A DNA stretch of 64,000 nt from IMG/VR virus record IMGVR_UViG_3300008740_000001, positions 62,001-126,000 of that record; one strand, 5' to 3'. The stretch is from a virus. A program made the position numbers and the translations under genes. Below are positions 1-11,600 of the stretch, in pieces. The first letter of the stretch is position 1; each line of letters opens with the position of its first letter. Under the pieces are notes generated by a model. It made no database searches, had not been told where the DNA came from, and worked only from the letters and a program-made list of their open reading frames with translations.

Positions 1-1842
1 GACGCACTATGGTACACCTTCTTGGAGCAGTGCGTACAGTCATATGCCAGACAAATTCAGCTAGACGGAAGAGAGCCTTCCTATGATGTTCAAGAGGCCA
101 TGGATAAGCTGAATGCACTCCAGAAAGACTTTCATTATCCAAGCGAAGAGGATCTCTATACTGCTAAGCGAAAGGCTGGTGAGAATCCATGGGAGAGCTA
201 TGGAGTCGACGCAGAAGAACAAGACTCAGAAATTGTCTTTGGCCGAGAAGTTACCAAGACTACAAAATTAGCATGGTACCGACGTTGGGCCCTTCTTCAA
301 GCCGTTAAGGATACTGAGGAATATGCAAACGTGATTCTTCGTTCGTTGATTGAGGAACAGCTGGAATATATGGCTGATAGGTTAGAGACCTCTTTGGACT
401 CCATTGACATGAAGCCGGAGATTACTAATATCTACAAATACTTTATTGGCTCAAGTGGCATGTGTGCTGGTAACATCGAATTTACGCCAGATTTAGAGTC
501 GAGCACCGGAGGAGATGTGTTTAACGTCGCCGCCGATTTAGATGACAACCCTCTTAACCAATATGCTGCATCCGAGTTGGATGTGAAATTTAAGGTTGTA
601 GAAAGCTCTTCAGGTACTTCCACGGTTGATGATCCAATTTCCAGATTTAGCACAGGTGAGTTCATATTAGAAAAATATATAAGAGTTTACGACAAGGAAG
701 ATCTGGGAGTTACCGAAATAGATTTACCAGAATCAGTTTCTACGAGAGATGACAAGTTACGCGGTGTTGTCAACATTGACGAGTGGAAAACGTGGTTGGA
801 GTCAATCTCTGACGAATTGGGTGATAGTAAACTATCTGAGTATTTTGGTGATTTGGCGTACATATATGAAACAGATGAAAACGGAGATCCAACTGGGGAT
901 CCGACCGGAATCGAAGGCTCTATGGGCGTGGCTTATGGATTAAGGCTCAGTTATGTTCCTCCACAAGATGCGGTTAATGCTCTCAGCGGCTCAGTCCTCC
1001 CCGGCCTGCAGGAAAATGCTTCGTGGGCTACGTGGCAATCTGAGGCATTAAAAGAGAAAGCGTTTTTCTTAGCCCCTCCACAATACGATTATACGGATTT
1101 AAATGTAACAGACGTTACTTTGTATAATTCCTCTGACGAAGAGATGGAGGCCACTACAGGCACTACGGAGACGCAGGACACTATTTTGGACATTGAAAGT
1201 GGAGTCTACCCCGGAACATATACCATTAGGGAGGCCGGTTTTATCATACCTTTGGCATATGCAGAATATGATGCATTAGATCATACGATTTCAGATCATA
1301 TTAATCAAATCGAAGAAGAAATGGACCTAACATGTCTCGCGAATGATCTTATTGAAACTCCAGAGTTTGAGATGCTGTTCCAGTATGTGTTCCCCCTAAA
1401 CAGAATTACATCGCTAATGAGCATTTATGTTGGGCGCGCCTTCTTAATGTCAATTGGAGAAAAGGTTTTAGAAATGGATCCAAAGGACATTCTCAACCTC
1501 ATGTCGGGAGGATTCCCTATACCTGATAACGCCGCCGGCGAATGGCAGGCGTATGCACTAAGAAGGGGGCAAGGCAGATGGGGAGCGACATACGACAAGT
1601 GGGATTTCGACTTCTTATTTAGAAGAACAAAGAAAAGGCTAGTAAGAATGTTTAGAACTTACTTTAAATCTAGGGAGTTTTTGTCTAACAAGGATGATGA
1701 TAATATCGGCGGAGGCAGTCACTCTGATGGCGAGTCTGATCGCAACAAGACTCGTAATCGGCCCAACAAAAATAAGGGCCTAGGTTCTCGCAAGATGCGC
1801 CGTAGGCGCCGGGATCGTCCATACGACAAAAATGGAGAGTAG
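1..1842 (+). CDS. Virion structural protein of unknown role, 5'-truncated
   Basis: The reading frame is open from the first base, so the true start lies upstream; the visible part is 613 residues. The TTG at 22 is probably internal. I do not recognise a named family. The protein is acidic and mixed alpha/beta for most of its length. A helical stretch near the end is rich in Met, Ile and Leu, and the last 60 residues form a very basic tail (repeated Arg/Lys, including a run of six Arg-rich positions) after a Gly/Ser/Asp linker. It lies 54 bases before baseplate gene gp25, so it is probably a baseplate or tail component. The basic tail could bind nucleic acid or an acidic partner. The structural role is inferred from position only. 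Confidence 0.6.
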   Translation, partial: DALWYTFLEQCVQSYARQIQLDGREPSYDVQEAMDKLNALQKDFHYPSEEDLYTAKRKAGENPWESYGVDAEEQDSEIVFGREVTKTTKLAWYRRWALLQAVKDTEEYANVILRSLIEEQLEYMADRLETSLDSIDMKPEITNIYKYFIGSSGMCAGNIEFTPDLESSTGGDVFNVAADLDDNPLNQYAASELDVKFKVVESSSGTSTVDDPISRFSTGEFILEKYIRVYDKEDLGVTEIDLPESVSTRDDKLRGVVNIDEWKTWLESISDELGDSKLSEYFGDLAYIYETDENGDPTGDPTGIEGSMGVAYGLRLSYVPPQDAVNALSGSVLPGLQENASWATWQSEALKEKAFFLAPPQYDYTDLNVTDVTLYNSSDEEMEATTGTTETQDTILDIESGVYPGTYTIREAGFIIPLAYAEYDALDHTISDHINQIEEEMDLTCLANDLIETPEFEMLFQYVFPLNRITSLMSIYVGRAFLMSIGEKVLEMDPKDILNLMSGGFPIPDNAAGEWQAYALRRGQGRWGATYDKWDFDFLFRRTKKRLVRMFRTYFKSREFLSNKDDDNIGGGSHSDGESDRNKTRNRPNKNKGLGSRKMRRRRRDRPYDKNGE

Positions 1843-1896
1843 GCGATATTAAATATAAAACTAATTACATGATAGTTATTGTAAGGAGAGACGAAA

Positions 1897-2289
1897 ATGG
1901 CCTATGATGCATCGCTACCGCTGAGGCGGGATCCCACATCTGGTTTTGGCGAGTTGAGTACTTTAAAGGCAGCGGTACATCAAGACTTGCTGATTCTATT
2001 ATTAACCGCGCCCGGCGAAAGGGTTATGGATCCGCTATTTGGTGTCGGATTAAAGAGATATTTATTCCAGCCTTTGACTAGAAGTACGTTGGCCAGTATA
2101 GAAGCACGCATAAAAGAACAAGTTTTTCGTTATCTGTCATTTATCACAATTGAGAGTGTAAATTTTCAAAGCGCATTAGATTCCGGACCCGGCGCCACTG
2201 TTACTGATATGGATCCAAATCAAGTTAGTATTAATATCACTTATAAATTTGGCCGTGGTGTGTATGGAAATATCACAGTGGGCGCCTAA
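1897..2289 (+). CDS. gp25: Baseplate wedge protein gp25 (gpW/TssE-like)
   Basis: This 130-residue protein matches the gp25/W-like family, which has sheath-initiator and wedge roles in contractile baseplates (T4 gp25 is about 132 residues). Visible signatures are the early segment LTAPGERVMDPLFGVGL, followed by YLFQPL and a C-terminal beta part ending VSINITYKF. The ATG at 1897 sits behind GTAAGGAG. It is directly followed by gp6, the usual partner order in T4-like phages, phage P2 (W-J) and type VI secretion (TssE-TssF). The protein acts in the assembled baseplate, linking the wedge to the first sheath ring. Confidence 0.92.
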   Translation: MAYDASLPLRRDPTSGFGELSTLKAAVHQDLLILLLTAPGERVMDPLFGVGLKRYLFQPLTRSTLASIEARIKEQVFRYLSFITIESVNFQSALDSGPGATVTDMDPNQVSINITYKFGRGVYGNITVGA

Positions 2290-2332
2290 ATTTTATAAAA
2301 CTATTGCTAATTAAATGGTGGAGAATTAATTA

Positions 2333-4141
2333 ATGGCCAAGAACAAGAGATATACAAGAAGCATTAAATATACCAGTAGAGATTTCTCATCCATCAAGAC
2401 CGATCTGATAGAGCAAGCAAAAATCTACTATCCAGATACGTATAAGGACTTCAATCAAGCTAGTTTTGGCTCTATGATGCTGGATGCGGTTGCATACGTT
2501 GCCGACCAGCTTTCCTTTTACTTAGATTATCAAGCGAATGAGAGCTTTTTAGACACCGCAGTAGAATACAATAATGTAGTTCGGCATGCCCGCAGTCTGG
2601 GATATCGGTGGAAAGGTGCACCATCAAGCACAGGTGTCATCGCGCTCTACATAATCGTCCCAGCGGTCGGCTTGGGAATGGGTGTGGACACAGATTATGT
2701 TCCGATCCTTAAAGCCGGCGCCCAGTTAAAGTCTGGCGCCACCAATGCTAGTTTCATATTAATGCAAGATGTGGATTTTTCATTAAGTTCTAATGAAGTT
2801 GTTGCCGCAAAAAAGGATTCCACCACCGGCTTGCCGTCTCATTGGGCCATTAAGGCTTACGGTAAAGTGATATCGGGAGAACTGATGCGGAAAACGGCCA
2901 CAATTGGTTCGTTCCAAAGATTCTTGAAAGTACCAGTGGGCTCTATTAATTCCGTTTCAGAGATCCTCCGCGTCACAGACGACGAGGGTCATGAGTATCA
3001 TCAGGTGGAATATCTATCGCAAGATGTAGTTTATAAAGAGGTGGTGAACCAAGACGCCCGTGCCTCGGGCATTCCATCGGTTATGAAGCCATATTCTGTT
3101 CCGAGAAGGTATGTTTTAGAGACAGAGGGCTCAAACCTGTATGTTCAGTTTGGACATGGATCAGATTCCGAAACTTCAGATCCTTCCGTTGTTGAACCGA
3201 CAAATTTAACCCTCCAGCGATTTGGGAGAGATTATATAACAGACGAGGCCTTTGATCCTACAAACTTGTTATCCACAGATAAGTTCGGAATCAGCCCAGC
3301 TAACACAAAGTTGTACATAGTATACAGGATGAATTCAAAGGAAACGGCTAATGCTGCTGTGGGCACCGTCAATAAGACTGGTGACTATGAGATGGTAGTG
3401 GCTAACGAGCAGATTTTAAGCCAAACTAAGCTTCGTGAGGTCCGAAAATCCCTAGAGTGTTATAACGAAGAGCCATTTGTTGGAGACATCACACTTCCCG
3501 ATTCTGCAGAAATTAAGAGAATGGTATATGATAATTTTGCCACGCAAAACAGGGCAGTCACTCAGCAAGACTATATGGCACTAATCTATTCTATGGATCC
3601 AAAGTTTGGATTAGTAAAGAGGTGCAATATTTTGAGAGATCCGGATTCTCTCAAGAGAAACTTAAATCTATATGTGGTTTCAGAAGGTCCCGATGGAAAA
3701 CTAATTGCTGCAAACGATACATTAAAAAAGAACCTTAAAACATGGATAAACCAATATCGAATGATCAATGACACGATTGATATTCTAGACGCAAAAATAC
3801 TCAATTTTAAAATTAATTTTTCAGTAGTGGCTCACAGGGATTATGATAAACACGATGTTTTAAATCAATGCATTAGTGTCTTAAAAGACAAATTTGCCCA
3901 ACCGCTGTCCATGGGCGAACCATTTTATATCTCAGATATACAAAAGGTGTTAAACGATGTCCCGGGCATCACCGATGTGAAACAGGTTATTGTGGAGTGC
4001 GCATCCGGAGGAACATACTCGACAGCATATATGAACGTCAACCAGCAAAAATCAGCAGATGGTAGATATGTCGCCATTCCAGCAAATTGTGTAGTTGAGA
4101 TAAAGTTTCCGGACAACGATATTATAGGATCTATTACATAA
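2333..4141 (+). CDS. gp6: Baseplate wedge protein gp6 (J/TssF-like)
   Basis: This 602-residue protein is a gp6-like wedge subunit (T4 gp6 is about 660). The N-terminus has the family pattern YTSRDFSSIKTDLIEQAK followed by a segment on how much of the molecule is embedded in the baseplate core (DQLSFYLDYQANESFL, then a long beta-rich domain). The C-terminal half has the typical AVTQQDYMALI and DVLNQCISVLKDKF segments seen in J-like proteins. gp6 dimers form the inner ring that ties the baseplate wedges together. The stop (TAA) shares its last A with the ATG of the next gene, so translation is probably coupled. Confidence 0.9.
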   Translation: MAKNKRYTRSIKYTSRDFSSIKTDLIEQAKIYYPDTYKDFNQASFGSMMLDAVAYVADQLSFYLDYQANESFLDTAVEYNNVVRHARSLGYRWKGAPSSTGVIALYIIVPAVGLGMGVDTDYVPILKAGAQLKSGATNASFILMQDVDFSLSSNEVVAAKKDSTTGLPSHWAIKAYGKVISGELMRKTATIGSFQRFLKVPVGSINSVSEILRVTDDEGHEYHQVEYLSQDVVYKEVVNQDARASGIPSVMKPYSVPRRYVLETEGSNLYVQFGHGSDSETSDPSVVEPTNLTLQRFGRDYITDEAFDPTNLLSTDKFGISPANTKLYIVYRMNSKETANAAVGTVNKTGDYEMVVANEQILSQTKLREVRKSLECYNEEPFVGDITLPDSAEIKRMVYDNFATQNRAVTQQDYMALIYSMDPKFGLVKRCNILRDPDSLKRNLNLYVVSEGPDGKLIAANDTLKKNLKTWINQYRMINDTIDILDAKILNFKINFSVVAHRDYDKHDVLNQCISVLKDKFAQPLSMGEPFYISDIQKVLNDVPGITDVKQVIVECASGGTYSTAYMNVNQQKSADGRYVAIPANCVVEIKFPDNDIIGSIT

Positions 4142-5646
4142 TGGCTATTAAAAGATACTTTGCTATAAAAGACAATACGATTACAAACGCGTATGAGACT
4201 AATTTAACTACCCGTGCAACCGGTTCTAACATGGGCGCGGCAGATATTTTAGAAGTATTCTCAATTTTTGGCCAAGCTACCGGCTCAACTGCTGCGGCTT
4301 ACGAAGCTTCTCGAATCTTAATTCAGTTTCATGCGACCGGCTCTGATATACAGAATAGCCAGAATTCGATCAAAAGAGACCGAACGCTCAGCAAACTCCC
4401 CGCTAGTGGAAGTGTAAACTTTTATTTAAGGATGACGAATACAAAACATTCCCTAACTACGCCTAGAGATTTTCGGCTGGTTGTAAGCGCTGTAGAAACT
4501 GCGTGGCAAGAGGGATATGGCTTGGATATGGACAATTATACAGATTTGACATATAACCAGCGCGGCTCAAACTGGGCCCGGGCTTCATCTGAAGCTACGT
4601 GGACCACTGCTGGTGGAGATTGGGATAACGACGATTCGTCGTCTTTGACTGCATCTTTCACTAATGGAACAGAAGATTTAGAACTTAACATTACGCCGAT
4701 TGTGGAGAAGTGGATTGCCGGCACCAAAGACAATAATGGTGTGATAATCCGCCTCACTGCAGATTTAGAAGATGCAGAAACTTCATATTATACGAAAAAG
4801 TTCTATGGGAGAACTTCAGAATTCTTTTTCCGTCGACCGGTCATTGAGGCTCGCTGGGATTCTGCCACTAAAGACGATAGAGCAAACTTTTACTACAGCA
4901 GTTCAAATGCCCCAGCAGCAGATAATCTGAATACACTTTACTTTTATAACTATATCCGTGGTCGTCTTACAAACATCCCCAACGTGGGTACGGGCAGCAT
5001 CTTGCTTAGCTTGTATTCTGGGTCTTCTGGCAACCCCGGAGGAAGCAAACTAGCACTTTCTAAGGGAGGCGGTGTTGTTACAGCCGCCGATGTCAACGTC
5101 ACCGGAGGATATGTAAGCACTGGCATTTATTCTGCTAGTGTAGCAATAACTGCCTCTTCTACAAACCGTCTCACAACATTGTATGATATATGGCATTCAG
5201 GCTCAGTGCAATATCACACAGGCACACTTGAGCCGCAAAGTTTATATGCGTCAAACTACAATCCAAATCCGACATATGTCACAACGGTCAACAACTTAAA
5301 GCCAGTATATCGTAAATCAGAAACAAATAGGTTAAGATTGTATACTAGAACAAAAGATTGGTCTCCAACTATTTATAATAAAGCTAGCAAAACTATTGAA
5401 AGGACGATTATTGACAGCGGATCCTACAGAATTACAAGGAATATTGATAGAACAGAGGTTATTCCCTTTGGCACAGGCTCGGATTTACATACCCAGATGT
5501 CTTTTGATGTATCTGGAAATTACTTCGATTTAGACTTTTCGATGTTGGAGCCGGGTTATTCATATACTCTAGATTTCAGTTATTACAATGGTTCAATAGA
5601 TTCGTGGACAATTCAGCCTGAAAAGTTTAAATTTAGAGTTGAGTAG
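4141..5646 (+). CDS. DNRLRE-like baseplate or fibre protein
   Basis: This 501-residue protein is rich in Ser, Thr, Tyr and Asn. Between roughly residues 50 and 250 it resembles the DNRLRE beta-sandwich repeat fold: a segment like ITPIVEKWIAGTKDNNGVII corresponds to the family's W-x-x-G...N-G pattern, and is followed by a strand ending in RRPVIEARWD. The second half is beta-rich, with an NPNPTY motif that recurs as NPTY/NPTF in the proteins at 28448 and 30379. It starts on the stop codon of gp6 and ends 15 bases before the giant protein, so it probably sits on the outside of the baseplate. The DNRLRE call is by eye. Confidence 0.6.
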   Translation: MAIKRYFAIKDNTITNAYETNLTTRATGSNMGAADILEVFSIFGQATGSTAAAYEASRILIQFHATGSDIQNSQNSIKRDRTLSKLPASGSVNFYLRMTNTKHSLTTPRDFRLVVSAVETAWQEGYGLDMDNYTDLTYNQRGSNWARASSEATWTTAGGDWDNDDSSSLTASFTNGTEDLELNITPIVEKWIAGTKDNNGVIIRLTADLEDAETSYYTKKFYGRTSEFFFRRPVIEARWDSATKDDRANFYYSSSNAPAADNLNTLYFYNYIRGRLTNIPNVGTGSILLSLYSGSSGNPGGSKLALSKGGGVVTAADVNVTGGYVSTGIYSASVAITASSTNRLTTLYDIWHSGSVQYHTGTLEPQSLYASNYNPNPTYVTTVNNLKPVYRKSETNRLRLYTRTKDWSPTIYNKASKTIERTIIDSGSYRITRNIDRTEVIPFGTGSDLHTQMSFDVSGNYFDLDFSMLEPGYSYTLDFSYYNGSIDSWTIQPEKFKFRVE

Positions 5647-5661
5647 CAATGAGAGGGAATT

Positions 5662-8600
5662 ATGGGCATCAAAGATCTATTTGAGAAACCACAACAAATT
5701 CTGACATCGGCCGACGCCGAAAGTACAACAAAAGATAAGGTTGAATCTCTTGATTATCTTGACGCAGTAATGCGCGCCAAGGAAGAGTTTGTTCCTCATA
5801 TTGATTTTTCTTCCGCTTCAAATTTTGCAATTTATGGTTCTGCAGAAAAATACTACGAAGATGCGGTTACAACCATCTACCGTCAATACCCATATGATGG
5901 CACTGCTCGGGAAGTGCAAGAGTTTAATTTAAATTTAAATTATCTCACAAAGCACGTTTTAGAAAGCTTATACCCCCGAACCACCGGATATATTACTTTA
6001 GGAAAAAGCGCTACTTACAGCGGCCTGTCTGGTTCATATGGTAGCCCTGCGGCAAACGAATACATTGAGTTTTTCGGCGGCCCGCATACCGCCTCTAACA
6101 TACAAACCTCGCTGGAAGGAATGGCAAATCGGCCATTACACGAAACGTTTGAATATTCTAATCAACTCTCATCTGATCCATATACTAAAGCCGGCTTTCA
6201 AAAAGACAGCAGTAAGAAAGGCACACAATTATCAAACCTAAGATTCAATCCGGCAGATGGAATGACCGTCGAGTTCTGGTTGAAGAAGGACGCTTTTGAT
6301 TCTACCAAGACCAAAAGGGAGGTAATTTTTGATCTGTGGAATGGGAAAGATGATGATGATATCGCCTATGGCCGTCTTCTTTTAGAGCTTTCCTCATCGG
6401 CAACGGATCCGTTCAGGCTGACCATGGTCTCCGGCTCTGGTTCCCCGGTCCAAGCCGGCTATCAGAGCGCCACTCGCATCGCCCGAGATACATCAATCTC
6501 CTCCGGAATAACATCAGAAAAGATCACGGGCGGGGATTGGAATCATTATGCAGTATCGATTGCAAATAAAGGCGCTAATAAAACTGCTGTAAAGTTTTAT
6601 ATCAATGGCGATCTGGATACTACAACGCTTTTAACTGGACAGATTAACGAGGTGACAGGCGGATTAAGAGCCCACCTTGGCGCACTAACTCATCCAAATC
6701 GACAGCACGGAGGAGCTAAGGGCCACGGGCTTTTGAGTGCTTCTTTAGATGAATTCAGATATTGGAAGGAGGCCCGCTCTTCAGAACAAATCGGCCGTTA
6801 TTGGTGGACACAGGTTCGGGGCGGCTCAAACAGAGAAGTTTACAATTCAAGTTTGGGCGTATATTATAAATTCAATGAGGGTGTCGTGCAAACCGACGCC
6901 ACCGATTTAACTGCATATGCTATTGACAAAAAGGTGCTTGACTACTCAGGACGCGTCTCGAACGGTAATTGGGTCGGCTACCCCGGATATCCTGAAGGGG
7001 CCCGCTCAACGGATTCTGCACTAAACCGAACCGGCTCAGCAGAATTTAAAGATCCAATCATTTATAACTCGCATCCAAAAGTTAAGGCCTTGCTTGCAGA
7101 GCTTAAATCTTCAGGCTCAATCTGGGACGACCAGAACAATGCTTCAATGTTGAACGCGGTCCCCACTTTTATGAGAGAGCAGGACGAGGCCTCTGGTGAT
7201 GGAACGCTGACAAACGTGCTTCAAATGATGGGTTCTTATTTTGATAAGATTTATCATCTCGTTGACGCGCTGCCAAAAATTAGAGCCACTTCATATTTGA
7301 CCGCTTCTGCCAAGCCCTATCCTTTCGCCACCCATTTGTTAGAGAGCGTCGGCATGAATGCTCCACAGATGTTTGTTAATGCAAATGTTTTAGAGTCCAT
7401 TTCAGCCCGCGATGAAGATCGAAAGTATGAAAAAGACATATCGGAGATTAAAAACCTCATATATCAGAACATTTATAACAATCTTGTATATGTGTATAAA
7501 TCAAAGGGTACCGAGAAATCGATTAGAAACATAATACGGTGTTTCGGCGTGGATGAGGAATTAATACGCCTCAACATGTACGCCAATAACATGACGTATG
7601 AACTACAGGACAACGCTAGAACAAAGACTGTAAAGAAGAAATACATCAACTTCAACGATGTAGACAAATTTGATTGCGTAATATATCAGTATCCAGACCC
7701 AAATAATTCAAATACGGTCGGATATATAACTGGCTCTGGGCCAACAACCGTAACGGCTAGCTTGGGACATGAGGATGTTTTGGGAATGACGGTCGAGACA
7801 GAAGTTCTCTTCCCAATCAAGCTTACTCAAAGAGATTCGGGGTTTTTTACAACGGATTTTGAAGAAGCTTCCTTGTTCGGCTTACATACACCATTAAGCG
7901 ATGCGTCCCTATTGACGATTTCTAGGCCCAATTACGCGAACTTCCAAGTGACTGCTATTCGACCTCAGCGTGAATCGAAGCATGTATATTTTAAACTGAC
8001 ATCTGAAGACCCCGGAAACGGTTTCAGTGCCCCAATTCCTGAGTTGACATCTAGCTTGTTTACCGAGGTATATGACAATCAAAGATGGAATCTATCAGTA
8101 AGAGTTAAGCCTAGCAAGCCGTTGAAAAATCTTGTGTCAGGTAGCCACGCTTTGGCTTCTGATAAATATGAGGTTCACTTTTACGGTGTCAATATGGAAA
8201 CTGGTTATAAAGAACACTCGTTCCATCTATCGGCCTCCATTGCGGGCCACGAAGCACGCAACTTCTTGCGCGCCTCAAAAAGACTATATGCTGGCGCCCA
8301 CCGCGATAATTTCGTGGGAGATGTAAAAAATTATACCGATGTTAAGGTTTCATCGATAAGATACTGGGCAACTTTCCTTGAAAATAGTGAACTAGATGCA
8401 CATGCCTCCGATGCAGAAAACTACGGAGTATCAGATCCGTTTGAGAACCTTACATTATACGACAAGCAGCTTGGCGGAATTCATGTGCCTAGGATTGATA
8501 CCCTAGCACTGCATTGGACATTCGGAAACGTAACTTCTGCTTCGTCAGACGCGGCTAGCCCAACGTTGTCGGATTCATATTTTTACGCCGATGACGTTTC

Positions 8601-11600
8601 TTCCGGATCGGTAGAAGCAGTTAGCGCCGCAAGATATGGTTGGCTTAGTAACATTGTTCACAAACAGCACAGCGCTAAGGGCGACTTGTTTCTGCCACCA
8701 GAAAGCGGCGACAAAAACCCTGTCGATGTTAATTACATATCCTCTGCACGCCGTCAGTTACCAGAAGTAATTAGTTCGAATGATGCAGTTCAGATACTGA
8801 CTCAAGATGACGACAAATATACTAGAGAGCATAGAATTGTTGAACACTATTATGCATTAGAAAAGAGCATGTATCAGACAATCTCGGAAGAGATGATAAA
8901 CATGTTTGCATCTGTCGTTGATTTTAACAACCTTATTGGCGAACCCGTTAACAGATATCGGCAAGAATATAAAGATTTATCAAAGTTACGTCAACTTTTC
9001 TTCGAACGCGTTGGAGAAGTTTCAACTTTAGATAGATATATCAATTTTTACAAATGGATTGACAATGCTGTTACTACAGTTATCCAGCAGTTAATCCCGG
9101 CCTCGGCTGAGGTTTCAGAAGAACTCCACAATATGGTTGAAAGCCATGTTCTAGAGAGGAACAAGTATTGGACTAAATATCCAACGATTGAATTTAAGCA
9201 GGACGATCCAGAGGCCGGTGTTCATGGTGTCCACGAGTTAACTTATAACTGGAAATTTGGTCACGCTCCAGTCGATAATTCTGCACAATCTAACAATGCG
9301 CTTTATTGGCGTGAACGCGCCCACCGTGCTTCTGGCTCACTAAGCTCTGGCAATACAAACACTGACCAAGATCGTGAAGATCTTAGGATTAAAATAAACC
9401 AGCATCGTGAAGCCAAGGGCAAGATGTTGGCCAACGAGGATAATACAACCTATACCGGCAGAGTATACGCTCTTAAGAGATTTACAAAGCCATATAGGTT
9501 TACTGTTGATATTCCAAGAGAGTTGCGTTCGGGTACAAACTTCACTAGAAACAGAAATGTGCAGGTAGCCAAGACAGCGCTAGCTTACGGCGCCCCATTG
9601 ACCATCTCCTCGTCAACAAATCGCCCGGGCCTCCCGGGCCTCCCCACGGGCGTCATGTTTGTCGACGGCGATACGCTGGGACAATTTAAAGACATCAATG
9701 ATAATTTGGAGTTAAGGCGAAAGCGCTTCCATGATGGAACGGTGATCTTGGCTAGAGAGCAGGAGTATGATGGCAGGCAGGCAGTGCCCACTTCTACAAT
9801 CGCCAAGATTCTACCGGGCAACGTAGTAAGTAGTTCGGTGATTTCTGGATATAACAAAGTATTCAGTGGGGTTAACACTCCCGGCTTCGTAACAGGCACG
9901 GCGATTACGAACATTCATCATGATTTTTACGGCGAAGATAGGGAGATCCCACTGCAGGGCCCCTTCGTAGCAAAATATGTCGGTGGCCACCAATCTAGAC
10001 ACGTTAGATTGAATCCCGGTACGGATACTTCACATAACCGCCCAGAGGCTTGGAAGCTTTTGATAGGAAAAAGAGACTCCACAGAAGCGTTTAGAAACAC
10101 TAAAACTTCCGGAGCTTTTGGATTTGTGAGTCCTGACTATCCATATCCAAACATGGGCAAGAACCCATCACCTGCCACTGCTGTTTTCACTGCTGCCGGA
10201 AGCCACCCGAAGGCCGGCTCCAAGCTTAGATTAACTGATGGTGTAAATACAGCGACCTTTGAATATTGGGACGACGACATGACGGGGGATCACGATACGG
10301 CTCTCACTGCAGCCGAACAGTTGTTGAGCGCTTCACACATTGCAGTAGATATGGCGGGCCAAACCGGCCTCGCTGGGTCCGCCCTGCGAACCGCAAAATT
10401 AAACAGTATGGCCAATGCAATTAATGAGTCGACTATTGCAATGAACGCCACTGTGGACGGAAATGATATAACAATTACCAATACACGATATGGGCACTCA
10501 ACATCCAAGGGCCCCAACATATACGGAATAAAGGGCAACACTGAAATTTCTTCGTCATATGAAACGGTCTACGATTATCGCATGACGAGCGGCCTGCGTA
10601 TCGATGAGGTTTCTGCTCGCACACTCGCCCCGGGTCATGCCGCCAATGGCTATTCCGCAGGTATTGGATTTGAAGATCAGAGCGACTCCATAGCGGATAT
10701 TTTTGACACTGGCGCATCCGGGTGGGGTGAATTTACCATGACCGGCTGGTTCTACTTGCATGATGGTAGTGTCGGAGAGGCCAGAACAAATCTTCATAGA
10801 ACCCTCTTGACTCTCGGACCCTACTCCGTCCTTGGGAACAACTTGGCGATATCGATTATCAACAACAAACTGCATCTTAGGGTGGATCAGGGTACCATCG
10901 ATGCGCATCGTATGGCATATACAACAAATTCAGCAATCGTCACAGGCTCAGATTGGTATCATATAGGGGTCGCATGGAATCACCATTCCACCCGTAACAC
11001 CCAGACCACTAAAGAAGTTGAGAACGTACCGCGAATGTATGTGAACGGTACTCTTGTTGAGGGAGATTACAAGGATTACGATGGCTCAGTTTATGTTGGG
11101 ACCGGCTCCCTGCCAAGCTTTAACACGATAACTAAGTCCGATGGCGCCAATAATCGCACTCTTGTTGGTACTGTTGGTTGCATGATCAGTTCTGCTGCCA
11201 AATTCATGTCTGCCTCTCATCTTGCGGGCGATGTAATTGGAGATCTGGCCCTCTGGAATGCTAAATTAACTGCTGCTGAAATAACAGAGGCGTATAGTGG
11301 GCAAGGCCACAAACGACTTCTGCCCGGAGCCCAAAATCTCTTTAATCATTCCAAGTATAAGTCCAACTATAGCGACTCCGCTCTTAAAGCATGGTGGGGA
11401 TTTGGCGATGCGACCAAGCCAAATGCTGATAATGAGCTTTACGATGATGTCACCTCCATTTGTGGCACGCGTGGTGCACCCGGCGCCGCCGATGCTAAAG
11501 AGTTCTGCTATAACGGTGTTTATGGCTCCGGCGCCGGCCTCCGCTTAATAGCTTGGGAATACCAAGGAACGAGTTTCGGCGGAGACAATCCCCACCCCGG